Assembly (NCBI RefSeq): GCF_015706575.1
Contig: NW_024037058.1
Coordinates: 8,525,806-8,589,805 of the forward strand
DNA length: 64,000 nt
Direction: 5' to 3'
DNA from: Patiria miniata
Lineage: Eukaryota > Echinodermata > Asteroidea > Valvatida > Asterinidae
This document shows, one piece after another, positions 1 through 11,666 of this stretch (position 1 is its first letter; every line of letters begins with the position of its first letter). Below the pieces are notes generated by a model. The model saw only the letters and a program-made list of their open reading frames with translations. It was not told where the DNA came from and did not search any database. The position numbers and the translations under genes were made by a program.

Positions 1-1861
1 ATTTCAAACATTTTAAAATTTGTGGGCAGGAAAATTATTTTCTGCAAAGTTGATGACGTCATTCAAGCATATGAATACTTTGTATTAAATTGTAAATACA
101 CCGTACTGTTTATTGCAAGTGGATTGATTGTGCTAATAAGTCTGTAAATTGAATCCTGTTTGTTCAGTAAACGTCCATAAAACTTAAACTTCTAGATTAG
201 TCAGTATGTACAAACGTTATGTATACATGCAGTGTATAAACAAATCAGTGTGAAGTACAATGTACATAATGCAATATTTTTTTTTGGCCAATTCATTAAA
301 ATTCATGTGCAGCAATAAAAAGAATAGCTGTAAATCTGCGTTAGCATTTTTGTAAAGTTCTAGTTTTACTGCAAGTTATTTTGAAGGATTCCTACAAATG
401 TATCCAATTAATTCATGCTCCTCGGGTGTGTTACAAGTCAGTTTTTGTCTCCATCAAATGTTTTTCAAATAAAATGCGGATTCAGTTAACAAAGCTTGAT
501 TTTTGTAACTATTATAAATTAATGTTTCAGCAAGGTCATTTGATCGCCCCCTTCATTTGGGGGAAAAAGGAAAAATGTTACCATTAAAAAATTTGCTGTA
601 ATTCCCTTACAGCAAAAATGTAAAAATGTCATGGTACTTTTTTTCAGATGGCTGAGGGCGCTGTTGCTGTGACACTGTTATGTGAAACAATGTAGGCAAT
701 TTATTTAGGTCGATGTACACAATACAAAACTAAAGTGTACATGGTTTCTCCTAGATTCGATTATGTGCTATTGGGTGAAGAAACAATAGAAAATTGACAT
801 GCTCCATATCCTCGTTACAATGCCCCCCCCCCCCTTTGGCTAAGCTGCTGCCTTAGATCCAGACCCCCCCCCCCCCACCCCTGGACTTTGACTTTTGGTG
901 ACTTGTCCCACATAAATTGGGGCCCTTTTTTCCCAGAAAAAACACCCAATTTTGAAAGAATGTAGTATTCAGATGCCACTTCTTTGTTTGTGTAAAAAGT
1001 CTATGGAGAGTTGAGTGCCTGTTCAAAGTATTTTCTATCTATTAAATGAAAAGATTCCTATCTTTTCAACATTATGGCAATGATTGACCTTCAATGAGAT
1101 AATACGTATGTTATGATTGGAAAACGAAAGTGGTGTCAGGATGCAACATCTCCGCCCCCCCCCCCCCCATTTTGCTAAAAACTAGTACTGCTTCCACCCC
1201 CCCCCCCCCCCCCCCCGACGACAAGTGCCCGCGTCCGCCCTCTTTATGGAAGTGATTTGGACGGGTACCAGTCGAACCGCGCCTTTCATTCTGACTCCAC
1301 GGCCTCGCTTACAAAATTGAGCAGGGAACCAGTCGAATTCTGTTTAGTTATGTATCCTGTCCTTTCCGATAGTCGTGAGCGAACCATTTTTTGTGAACAG
1401 AATTTGTGGCTAATTTGCTGATTTTTATAATTTTTACCGGCAGACGGTACGTTTGTATGTCTGCAGAACTTGCCAGGAATCGACTCAGCTAGTTTTGCCC
1501 ACTATTAAGGGTGAATTTTGCTGCAATTGCCGGCGAAATTTCGGTGAGTTGTTGAATTGTTGCAAACGTTTGTTGCACCACACAACCAGTCTACTAAAAA
1601 CTGCGCCGTATTTGTAAAAGTTTATGCTGCATCCCCCAAACTTGTGCATGTGAAAAATGCACTTAATAACAATCATTTGACTTTCTTTTAAAAACGAGAT
1701 TACTTTGTACTGTGTGATTCTATGACAAGGTACATGACTATCAATACTATCATATTCATAGATTTTGTAATATTGTTTTGGCCAGTACGGTGAACAAGAC
1801 AGGCCATGGTCATGATGGTGGCCTAGTATTACAAAATTAATACAAGATGCAAGCCTAATTT

Positions 1862-2563
1862 AGGGGCGGATCCAGGCATTTTTGCATGGTCGGTCATTCG
1901 CCAAAAAAATTAATGACTGTTTTTTTTTGGGCACAATTGCAGAATACCCCGCCACTCAATCTATCCACCTCGTAGCCGGCTACGAGGTCACGGTTGATTG
2001 CCCTCAATAAACCTTCTCAGCGCTAGTTGTAATTGTATGTACTACGCGTTATGCCCCACTGCACTCTCACTCCGTATCCGCGTAGCCGCCAACAGGGTGG
2101 TTGGTTTGGACTTGGAATTTTTTCAGTAACTCCCATTCATTTTGTGTTGCTTCGTTCTCAAATAATGGACCCCCACTCAGTATCCGCGTAGCTGGCACGG
2201 AAGTTGAATTGTTTCTTTTCCAGTGATTCCAACGCGTAACCAGATATTTTAGAGGTGTTTATTATTTCTGAGTGGCGGGGTATTCTGCAATTACTCCGTT
2301 TTTTTTATCAAGAAACCTGACCTTACCTCCAAAATTCAATTTTTTTGGGGGGGGGGGGAGGGGGGAAGGGTACCATACTTTCTATTGAGGCGCTGTACAA
2401 ATCTGACGATTACTAATAGAGGTAGTATTATATTAGTACTACTAGCACTACAAAAAAGTGTACAAATGCCACCTAACCTACCTATTTGTCTACAGGCGGA
2501 CATTATAACAATTTGACCATCTAACCCTCCCCCCCCCCCCCCCCCCCCCCCGGATCCGCACCT
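1862..2563. mobile_element. Inverted-repeat element with GGGCGGATCC-type ends, carrying a nested element
   Basis: The left end reads AGGGGCGGATCC at 1862-1873 and the right end GGATCCGCACCT at 2552-2563, an imperfect inverted pair. Long G and C runs lie just inside the right half. The same terminal motif bounds another element at 55452-55742, so this is a repeat family. The element contains a second inverted-repeat element (1935-2292). No coding capacity is visible. Confidence 0.5.
1935..2292. mobile_element. MITE-like element with 24-bp perfect terminal inverted repeats
   Basis: Positions 1935-1958 (core GCAGAATACCCCGCCACTCA) are exactly the reverse complement of 2269-2292. The interior has three diverged copies of a GTAGC-C/T-GGC-like motif (about 1972, 2082 and 2190). 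The length of about 358 bp without an ORF fits a non-autonomous DNA transposon. The target duplication is not clear because the flanks are low-complexity. Confidence 0.65.
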
Positions 2564-3087
2564 GTAATTTGCGTAAATAAGAATGTTTACGATGTTTAAG
2601 GATGAATTTAAATGTTTGACATGAAAGGTACTAAAAAGTGCAAATTTTGTTCCCCAATTAGTGTGTGCCTTGTTAAAAGAATTATTGAAAGCATGCGACC
2701 TTAGCAGGGCATGCCTTTAGCACACCGTCAAATTTAGTTACATGTAGTCTTTTTTTGCAATCGGTGACACATCCATATTGGTTGTAAGCCAGAATGTTTG
2801 ATTCCCTGACCTGACAATTCCCTGAAATTGTTCCGTTCATCTCAAGTGTGGTCAAGGAACCAGACTTACAAGAACATCATCTTTTTCTTGGTTTTTCCAG
2901 CATCTATGAACACAAAACTTTAAGCAGGTCAGTGTAACAATATTACTTGCTATAAATACTTACCTCCAAGTCCATCGATTTCTGCAAAGCGATAGCAAAA
3001 GCAAAGGTTGAATCGATTTACGTCTAAAAACTACTTGTTTAATTTCTTCATGCAGGACTTTTACATCAGACAACTTTGGCAGCAGGA

Positions 3088-3595
3088 ATGGAGCCGGATC
3101 AAAGCTCCACCAGTATGGTGATGCAGAGTCTCACACAAGCATCTGAGATGGACATCTTTGAGATGGAAGGTCAGTCTATGGCTGACGAAAGAGACAGGCT
3201 ATTGGAAGGCACTACAAGCGAGGCAGGAGATACTATAGTGGTCACAGCGGGTGAAGACGAGGTTGCTGTGGTTATGATGGGTGAAAGCGCAGATGCGGAC
3301 TACCGGCACTCAATAGATCAAGCTGGAGATGTTGTCCCCTTGATGAGTTATAGTGACAATACCATGATTGATTCAACAGAAGCTGGCGATACCACAGTGG
3401 TTCCACCAAGTGAATCTGTGGATACCATGGTTCTGACAAGTGAAGCTGGTGATACCATGTTAGTTACAACAAATGAAGCTGGGGACACCGTACTTGTTCC
3501 AACAAGTGGAACTGGAGATACCATGGTTTTTGCAACAAGTGCTGCAATTGACCAAACACTGCTTCAACCCCTGGATCTCACTCTACCCATTCCAG
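3088..3595 (+). CDS. C2H2 zinc-finger gene, first visible coding exon (acidic EAGDT-repeat domain)
   Basis: The exon runs from the splice acceptor at 3055 (exon starts 3056) to a donor after 3595 (CCAG|GTAAT). I choose ATG at 3088 as the start because it is the first ATG in frame and has a purine at -3 and G at +4. The exon encodes residues 1-169 and ends in phase 1. It is acidic and methionine-rich. Roughly residues 45-150 hold about six imperfect 11-residue repeats built on (S/T/N)-E-A-G-D-T-x-x-V, for example SEAGDTIVVT and TEAGDTTVVP. Such acidic, Thr/Val-rich stretches occur in activation or interaction regions of transcription factors, but that role is inferred. No known N-terminal domain (KRAB, BTB, SCAN, ZAD) is recognisable. 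Reading through the donor gives a stop at 3637-3639, so a short retained-intron form is possible. Confidence 0.75.
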
Positions 3596-4917
3596 GTAAT
3601 ACCCAAGTCTCATTGATCCCTCTTGGGTTTGCAAATTAGAATTTAAGGCTTAAACAGAACTGGGGAAAACATCAGTTGGTGTTCCAAACTTTGTGAGGCC
3701 ACAGGCCATAGTGGAGCAAAATGTACAAAAAAAGTGGTGATTTTATTTCGATTTCCAGATGTATTGATATTTATCTGGTCTTTGATATGTCTGTCTAGCA
3801 CACATAGTTCAAATAAAATACACAAACAAAAGAGCATAGCCCTAACCTCCCCAACTCCATCAAAATCCATCCCCCGAATTTTGGTGGATTTTTGGGGACT
3901 CGGTCCTGCAGCCCCGATTTGACTAAACATTGATGGTGTATGATGGACTTGGACCTGGAGGCCTAAAGCAAAGTAATCAGTGGAAGCAGTGTGATTGATG
4001 CATTTTGGTGTAGGGAGTTAGGGTTAATAGGTATCATTCAAAGGCAAAGCAGGGTCATTCCATGTCATTTCAACGGGCCATGGCAACAAACGTCACAAAT
4101 TGATGGAAAGGTTCCCTTAGTGGTACTAAATACGAGGTCGAAAGCTTTCCTTTGAGGTGTGAAGGTAGCACAAGGTTCAATGAACTTTGGCCAAAAAATG
4201 GGAATCTGACTGGTCCAGAATAAATTGCTGACTTTAAGGACCCATATCTTGAGATTGAAATACATTTGGAAGCTGAATTTTGATACATTGGTACAATTAC
4301 TAAAGTAGAGCAGGAATATAGGAACATAATAACCATCAGGCCCATCCCATTAATTTTTTTTGGGGGGGCCTCAAAAATAATCCATCATGCGCCCGGTGCA
4401 TTTTTTATTTTCAAGTTTTGAACACCCCTAATCTTGGAACTTTGCATGAACATTTATTAGTTCAAATTTAATGTAATCTCTGACTACTAATACTGACATT
4501 TATGTGAAAGGAAGAGGAAATGTCTTACCCTATTCAGGTGACCCCCAATATGGGCCGGGGGGTGGGGGGGAATCATTTATTAGGTTTTTATGGGAAAGGG
4601 TGCATCTTCAGGATTTATATTTTATCGAAAATAATTCTTTGGTATCTGGCATTTTCATGAAAAACCAAAGCAGCACCCCCCCCCCCTAAAAAACAGTCGG
4701 TATTCATAATGTTAGGACTTGGAGCCAGTTTGTTTGTAAAGTTGATCTGTGTTTTTTGCCCAAAACAAAACTCTGTTTTCCCGAGAGATTGCAGATTTCC
4801 AAAAAAGGAAGCTTTTTTTGTCGGAAAAAATTGGGGACAGGGGAAAGGATAATAAAGGATCTAGGCGTCTGAAAAACCGACCCTCTTGTTAATTTTATTC
4901 TCCAATATAACTTGCAG
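3596..4917 (+). other. Intron of the zinc-finger gene
   Basis: Donor GTAAT at 3596 and acceptor TTGCAG ending at 4917, phase 1. It joins CCA-G to GT-AAG (P-G-K) and keeps the frame open into the finger exon. The intron has G-rich and C-rich runs (near 4360, 4555 and 4675) but no recognisable gene. The acceptor is immediately followed by GTAAGG, a donor-like sequence, as at recursive splice sites. Confidence 0.75.
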
Positions 4918-7013
4918 GTAAGGAGGTGGAAGATGGAACTACAGTGGATGCTGTTGAAGGAGGAAGAGCTGATGAAGGTCCAGCGGATATCATCAGTGAG
5001 ACGCAGACTGGACACGACAGTGACAAGGAGCTGACAGATGGCCAACAAGGGCTCCATATCACCAATGTGGATGGTCGAGAAATCATCTTCATCTGCACGC
5101 ATGGACAAACCTTCCGATGTAAACCCCAAGCTGGCACTCAGATCAGTGCCGCTGAGAAGGAACAAGTGATGGCTATAACTCCTTGCACTTGTAACAAGTC
5201 CAAGAAACCATCCCAAGGGCATGTACAGGTAGCCGTTCAGGAAAATGATTGGCCACTCCGCACCAGGAACCAAAAGTTCACCTGCAATAAATGCGGTGGA
5301 AGGTTCACTCAGAAGGCATCGCTCGACCGTCACATGACGGCGCATGAAAGTGACGAGGAGGGAGAGAAAGATACAACTGAAGCAGAGATGGATGAGGCTG
5401 ATGCTCAGTCTAAGACAAATGCAGACCAACCGTCGAGAAAAACTAGGATGCAGTTGCGGGGAAGTAATACAAAAGCCCTTATCAATGAGTGCAAAGTTTG
5501 TGGGAAGGTCTTCTCCAGATTGAAGGATTTTGAGAGGCACGAGAAACGACACCAACAGTACAGTAAACAGAAAAAAACTGTTGGGTCAAAGACAAAAGCA
5601 GATGAAGCCATGTCAAAGAAGGAGTACAAGTGCAGCATTTGCGGGATGGTTCTGGAGAATAAGTACAAATTGGAACGTCACCGAGAGGAACATCTGCCGT
5701 CTCATCCGTCTGGAAGCCTGTCCTGCAAAGTCTGCTCCAAACTGTTCGTCCGGCCATTCAACTTGAAAAGGCATGAGAAGACACATGAGGAGAAGCACCA
5801 AGCCTCAAAACTGCCGAAATCGTTTGCATGCAAGGACTGCCCCAAACTGTTCACCCGCAAGGTTCACCTGCAGCGACATGAGCAGCTCCACGTCAAAGAG
5901 ACAGGCATGGTGTTCAGTTGCACCCTCTGCACCGAGACTTTTGAGGACAAATTCTCCTACAAGAATCACAGCAAGACACACACCATGAAGAAGTACTACC
6001 GCGAGATGACATGTGAGGTGTGCCAGAAGGTTGTTAAGGGACCCATCACACTGAAGCGACACATGCGCACGCACACTAAAGAAAAGCCCTTCCCCTGCCG
6101 CATCGGCTGTGGTTCGTACTTCTCAAGCACAAGTTACCGTAGGAGCCATGAGCAATATCACTGCAGTGCGGGACCCGACCTCCTCTGCCCCTTCTGCGGG
6201 AAGGTCTTTGAAAACAAGGCTAGGCTGATCACACATGAGACACGAGAACACCGTGATGGTTTGGATGAAGAAGGCAGTGCACGCAAGAGGCACACGTACC
6301 CGTGCAGGCACTGTGGAAGGGTGTTCCGCTTCAGTGCCGTCCGCTCACGGCATGAGCGCATCCACACTAATGAGAAACCCTACATGTGCCAGTTTTGCCC
6401 GAAAGCCTTTTGCCACGCCAACTCCCTTCTCTGTCATGAGCGGGTCCACACCAAAGAACGACCCTACAAGTGCACAGTCTGTGGCAAGGCCTTCTCGCAG
6501 ACCACCCACCTGACCACACACATGCGTGTCCACACTAAGGAGAAGCCCTACGAGTGCAGATACTGCAAACAGGCTTTCGCTCACCTGGGTACCCGTAAAA
6601 GCCATGAGAGGACCCACAAAGAGGCCCTGGAGCTCAAAGATATCCCTCAAGAAGACCCAAAGAGCCAGCACATCCTGGTCTCCAGATTCCAAGGTGTCTC
6701 CTACCAGAGCGCAGAGGAAAACCCAGTGATTCAAGACAGTACGATGCAGGCCAACATCTCCACTGGGAATCCGGAGGGGACGTACCAAGACATCGCAGAT
6801 CCTGGACTGCAAGAAACTGACCACCAGGAGCTCCAGGGAGATCCTGGAGACATCCCGGATTCGGAGATGCAAGATGTCACCCACAGGATTATTCTCAGTC
6901 ACCCGGAGCATGAGGTGCAAGCAGCCGACGTCATCCTGCAGTTGCTGCAGAGTGGTAACAGGATGGCTAACTTTGATGGGTTGGTGCATATTGTGCAGTC
7001 ACAGCAACAGTAG
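4918..7013 (+). CDS. C2H2 zinc-finger protein, 13-finger exon and C-terminus
   Basis: This exon continues the 3088-3595 exon in frame (phase 1) and ends at TAG 7011-7013; the joined protein is about 867 residues. Thirteen C2H2 fingers lie at about residues 290-736. The first seven are spaced irregularly by charged linkers; fingers 10-13 are contiguous with TNEKPY, TKERPY and TKEKPY linkers, as in DNA-binding finger arrays. Finger 8 has an unusual C-x3-C pair (CRIGC), and finger 9 ends H-x4-H. Before the fingers is an acidic segment with a Cys pair (PCTCNK) of unknown role. The C-terminal ~130 residues are Glu/Asp/Gln-rich and finger-free. The family role is nuclear, sequence-specific DNA binding; the target is unknown. 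I do not recognise an orthologue. The base composition is more GC-rich than the flanks, as expected for a real exon. Confidence 0.93.
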
Positions 7014-8727
7014 TATTAACATTGTAGTCTAGTCCAACACAAGACTATCACAAGTCATTCAGTCCAGTGTCAAGGCAAAAAGCTGTTCAAGTATGTCTTG
7101 GCTAAGGCACTCCTGTTTTCGTGGTTTATCCCTCATTTATAATTAGAAGTGCTGTTAGGCCAAAAAAAAAAAAAAAGTCGGTCTCTGGTCAACGCGCGCG
7201 TAGATTTTAATCAATTGTCAATCCTTTTTTGCCAAAATTTTACGCGGTAGCTCCAACAGAAGCCTCTATTGCCGCACCTCCTCAAATTGTTGTACCAAGG
7301 GGCACCAAGGAATGGGAAATTGCACCAAGGCAAATGATCGAGAGCACCAAGGCAAATTATGGAGGACACCAATGTACATGAGGACACCAAAAAAATGCAA
7401 AAATAGTACCCCACCTTGTCTGTACATGTACAATCCAAGCTTTAAAAAAAAAAGAAGGAAAAAAAAAGCCGCGTCGCCGCATCAATTCATGAACTTTGGT
7501 CTGACCAGAGACCGAGTATTTTTTTTGTTAGGCCTTAATACAAATCAGCTGGACTTTGCCAAAACGTTTTGTTACATCACAATTTTGTATTCAGGGAAGC
7601 GTCAGTCCATTCATTGTGCACATCAATGCATGGATGGGACCCAGGCTATCATTCACTATAACAAAACTTTGTGTTAAAACAGAGTTTGTATTGTACTTTG
7701 TGAATACATGATGATTTAAAGTAGAGCCTCTTTTCAACATTTGAGCATTAAAGGGCCCATGGGATTGTTTTTTTCCCCCAGGAACAGCTTGCTTCTCCTT
7801 TTAAATGTATCAACATTATTTCGCGTTCCTTTTACTTGTAAATTGTATTGAAAAGTGCACTTTCTTCACTTTCTGTGATGTCATACTAGGAAGACACTGT
7901 TCAATTTAGGCTTTTCTGTTCAAATTCTGATGAACCCAACAATTTGCTCCTCGAAAAAAATTGTGCGAAAAGGTTGCTTATTGGCAACATGGAATCATCA
8001 ACGAAAAGAAACGGCAAAATATCCAACATCGTGGCACTGTTGATAAATTTAGAAATTTGCATTAATAGCACACAAACCGAAAAGTCACCAAAATACCCTT
8101 GCAAATAGCAAAATAAAAAATTAAAAATAAGGTCGTGATTGAACACAAAGGATTTTATCAATAAAAAATTACGTTGCATGGGCCCTATAATATATGCAGT
8201 TGGTTTACTTAAAAAAAAAAAATTAAAAAAAAATAAAAATTAGAAACCTCAAAATTTAAATTTCTTGGTTTATTATGTTATCTATTTTTTTTTTTATTAA
8301 TTAACAGTTTATAAATACAATGTAGTTGGAATTGTGTTTTTATTGTATTTCGAATAATCGAAACGGAAAAAAGTGTATCTTTATATTCAGTTGATTGAAT
8401 ATATGTATTTGTATTTGGCATATTTGGGACAGCCCTAATTTATCCTTGTATATAGACTTATATTTAAAAGATAAATAGTAAAAACACAAGTTTGTATAAA
8501 TTACTGTATTTTTGGTTTGGCGCATTGTGCAAGTAACAGGCATACATTCCAACATTTAAAATGATTTTCTTTTCTTTCTTTTTTGGATAGAGGATTGACC
8601 AGATTTTCAGGTTCAAAGTTGCAACCTCATATTTACACAAATAGCCCCCCCCCCCACAAAAAAAAAACAGTTTCCTGTCGTAAAATAAAACTGTATTTAA
8701 AAAGGAAATGTTTGTACTGTGTAAAGT
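7014..8727. other. 3' flank of the zinc-finger gene
   Basis: This is the presumed 3' UTR and downstream AT-rich DNA. Positions 7008-7058 (just around the stop) are nearly identical to 27585-27630, which lies inside an open frame there. An ATTAAA near 7747 is a possible poly(A) signal. The stretch holds an inverted-repeat element at 7154-7534 and poly-A/T-rich sequence at 8200-8300. No other gene is supported. Confidence 0.5.
7154..7534. mobile_element. MITE with A-tract terminal inverted repeats
   Basis: GTCGGTCTCTGGTC at 7177-7190 is inverted at 7503-7516 (GACCAGAGACCGAG) with one ambiguous end base, and each is followed outward by an A or T tract. The octamer GTTAGGCC occurs at both borders (7154-7161 and 7527-7534). 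Related elements with ends like GGCC-A(n)-GTCTC..GGTTTCTGG lie at 14661-15013 and 18466-18856 and in their copy-B counterparts, so part of the octamer may belong to the element rather than to a target duplication. Confidence 0.55.
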
Positions 8728-9610
8728 GTAATTAATTTTTTTAAAGTTTTAACTTTTAACCCTCCATCATGTTCATGAATTTCGGTCTTTTTTTTATTCA
8801 GTTGTTGGGCATCTACGAGGAAAATACCCACAAGACTTTTAAGTTATTAGTCTTTAGGACGAATGTAAAAGAAAACAAGTTGTAAGATATGGGGACCAAT
8901 ATCACATCGGAAAGTTCTTTTAGAATTTGAGAAATTTAAAAAAAAATCTCAATAGTTCAAAAGTTTCACCCTAAAACACCTGTTTGAGTTTCACCTGCAC
9001 TAAAGCACCAATCAGAGAAGCGAGAATAACCCACTTGATTTGCATGATAAAGCATTTGAAATATGATATTTGAGTCGCTACGCCCTAAATTGTTATCAAG
9101 GTCAGAGCCAAATTCTGCTAAATGCACATAAAAAATTGTCAGATTTATCAAAAATCTGCCAAATTCCCCAGATTTACTCGAAATGCACTATAAACACTTA
9201 AAATCACATGCAGAGTGGTACTTTTGCCTAAATTAAGGTTCAAATTACATTATAAATAATCTATAGTCTCATAAAGATGTGAAATTATCACGTAAATTTC
9301 GGGCAAAACGTCGATCTGGCCACAACGAAGTCCGTTTTCCAGTGAACCTCAGCACCTAGACCAGCCAACCTGTCCCTTTATGCAAGGGTTTGTTTGAAAG
9401 GATTGAAGCTTTTTTAAACAAATGTACCATTTTTTGTTCATATTTGCTGTTTTTCTGTCAAATAACCATTTTTGCAGAATTCTGCCAGAAATATGCCAAA
9501 ATAATCCATTCTGTTTTTTTGTCAAACTCGTTAACAAAAATTCTGTCAAAGTTAGCCGAAAATCGGCTAAAACGGTCACCCTGATTCGAAATATGGGGGC
9601 GGCCATCCAC

Positions 9611-10088
9611 CACTGATCTCTATATAAAGACTGGATAGCGGATATGCATACAACATTCACACAGTAGACTTTGCATATTGACCAATTCGCCCCCGGTCTC
9701 ACGAAGATGGCCGCGTATATACAAACGTTCTACGCGTAAATACGCGCGCGTTGTATCAACAGTTGACGCGCATTTTGGTCACGTACACATATTATGATGT
9801 TCTAAAAGGGACACATTTCCGTAGTGATTATTATTTCAAAACGCCGAAAAAGTGATATTTGCGGCATTTTAGTAACCACGACATTAGAAAAACTGTAGTT
9901 AACCTTGGTCAGTGGTGGTGGTCAAAATATAAGTCAAGTGAACCGCGACGTTACAAAATAAATCATGCTGTCTATAAAAACGGCAACTTGTCCTTTGTAG
10001 ATCACCAGCCGGTCTCACCAATATGGCGTCAAATTCGTACATTGTGCGGCTCTGTATTAGCTATCCAGTCTTTATATAGAGATCAGTG
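9611..10088. mobile_element. hAT-like MITE present only in copy A
   Basis: The ends are perfect 29-bp inverted repeats starting CACTGATCTCTATATAAAG, flanked by the 8-bp direct repeat CCATCCAC (9603-9610 and 10089-10096). Copy B has the uninterrupted single CCATCCAC at 29100-29107, an exact empty site. An 8-bp target duplication is characteristic of hAT transposons. There is no transposase ORF in the 478 bp. Each inverted repeat contains a TATATAAAG string that resembles a TATA box. Confidence 0.85.
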
Positions 10089-10199
10089 CCATCCACCCAT
10101 CACTGCATGTGGTCTAAATATCTTTTATTAAAAATTCCAGAAAGAAAAGAAAAAACATTAAAAAAAAATCAAAGCTATCAAATGTAAATTTAATATGAG

Positions 10200-10365
10200 G
10201 TTTGCCCTTTACCAACAAAGTACATATAAAATATGTGTGCTCAGTGCGGCCCGAGAACATCGGGGGAAAAAAACATGTCAAGCGTGTGCTTCTGTGGAAC
10301 TCGAACCCACGACCTCTTGGTTTACCGTGCTGACGTTATAACCACTCGACCACCGAGCTTACCCA
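10200..10365 (-). repeat. tRNA-derived SINE-like repeat (copy A)
   Basis: On the minus strand 10294-10358 reads like the body of a tRNA gene: an A-box-like segment (GGTCGAGTGGTTA) and a B-box (GGTTCGAGTTCC). The 5' acceptor strand has no 3' partner, so it is not a functional tRNA. A conserved GAGGTTTGCCCTTYACCAAC block at about 10198 accompanies it, and the same pairing recurs at 29215-29375 and 43518-43722. Confidence 0.65.
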
Positions 10366-11666
10366 TTTCATGCAAATTTCAAGGCTGTTGACTCGAAAAT
10401 TAGACAATAACAAACTTATGAGATTTTTCAAAAGTTGACATTTTATTTCTCCCTAGGAAATATAAAAAAAGACAGAATATTTCTGGGTTATACTTGCATT
10501 TTACGAAAACCATTTATTTGCAAATCACCTTGTGGAATGCCATTAAAGCTGTTTCATAAATGAAATCATAGCGTTGTTTATGCAAATCACTTCGCGGAAA
10601 TTTTCAGTGACGAGGCAGCTATCTAGGCGCTTTCCAAAATAACTGGTTCGCGGCGCAAGATGCTTTTGATAATAGAGGGACAAGGGACCATGTGCTTTTT
10701 TCACGCATTCGGAGAGAAAGAAGATCGAGTAGAGAAGCAAGTAAGTTTACCCGGCATTTTTGGCCAAAAAAAACATAATAATTTCCCCTTTCCCCTTTTG
10801 AAGTGACTGTATTATAATTGTAGGGGCTAATTACTTCTGAATTTGGTGCAGTTGAAAACTGTTTAATTTTTGTTTAACTTTAAAAAGGGGAAAAACTGAG
10901 GTCTGACGTATATTAATTTTCAGGCAAATTTAGACAGCCGAGTCTTAACTAAAGTCAAGAAAAGAACTTGGATTTTTTCCCTTAAAGTGAATCTTTTGGG
11001 CAGTTTTGAATAATATGCCTATTGTTTCGGCTAAAAATGCAAACCTCAAAACAACAAACATCACCATAAGAATAAAAAAAAAATCTACCCCAAAGTAGGC
11101 AAAGTATGTTCTATTTTTATAAAAATAGCTGAGCGGAAGGCTACGAGCTGTGATTAGGCACTTTCCACAATCACTGGTTCGCGTTGTCCAATGCTTTCGA
11201 AATCGCAGCCAGGGACGCGGGACCAGGGACAATGTGTCTGCCAAACGAATTCGCACAGATTCATTAAAGACATTATACGCGTTTATGAATTGGCGGCAAA
11301 ATATAATAAGGCTAGCATTGCGCGTGTCTAGTTTGAGCGAAGATAATCTGGAGGTGACAGTCAAAAATGTGAAAGTAACTTTCCACCTTGTTTTATTTTT
11401 TCCCTAAGCCGTGAATATTTATGTAGGGCCTAAACACATTTTGTGTCAACACTGTGACATGTCAAATTCAATTAGCAGGATGAAAGTATGCTTCGTGAAA
11501 TAAAATGAATTCCGTGGGAGGAGAAAAAGTGGGGAGAAAAAATTCCCACTCCAAGGCTAACTTTCAAGAGCAATGTAATTTTACAGTATACATTGCAATT
11601 GAAATGGGCCGGGGGGGGGGGTGGGAATGTTGCAGAAAAATGACATTTTTTTGTGGCTTAATTACC

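Larger units (their letters stand above)
1..3055. other. Upstream non-coding region of the zinc-finger gene
   Basis: No supportable protein-coding exon was seen here. The stretch is AT-rich with several homopolymer C or G runs (near 823, 865, 1155, 1195, 2345 and 2530) and nested inverted-repeat elements at 1862-2563. A locally GC-richer segment at about 1200-1500 could hold a promoter or 5' non-coding exon, but no motif proves it. A good 3' splice site ends at 3055 (pyrimidine-rich tract, then TGCAG), so the zinc-finger transcript probably has at least one further 5' exon upstream. Confidence 0.5.

Noticed and set aside
4704-5555. Antisense open frame opposite the zinc-finger exon
   Set aside because: Shadow of the plus-strand zinc-finger coding sequence and its intron; no independent support.
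10289-10362. Functional tRNA gene
   Set aside because: A- and B-box-like segments are present, but the acceptor stem cannot pair and the unit is embedded in a repeat found three times in the window.
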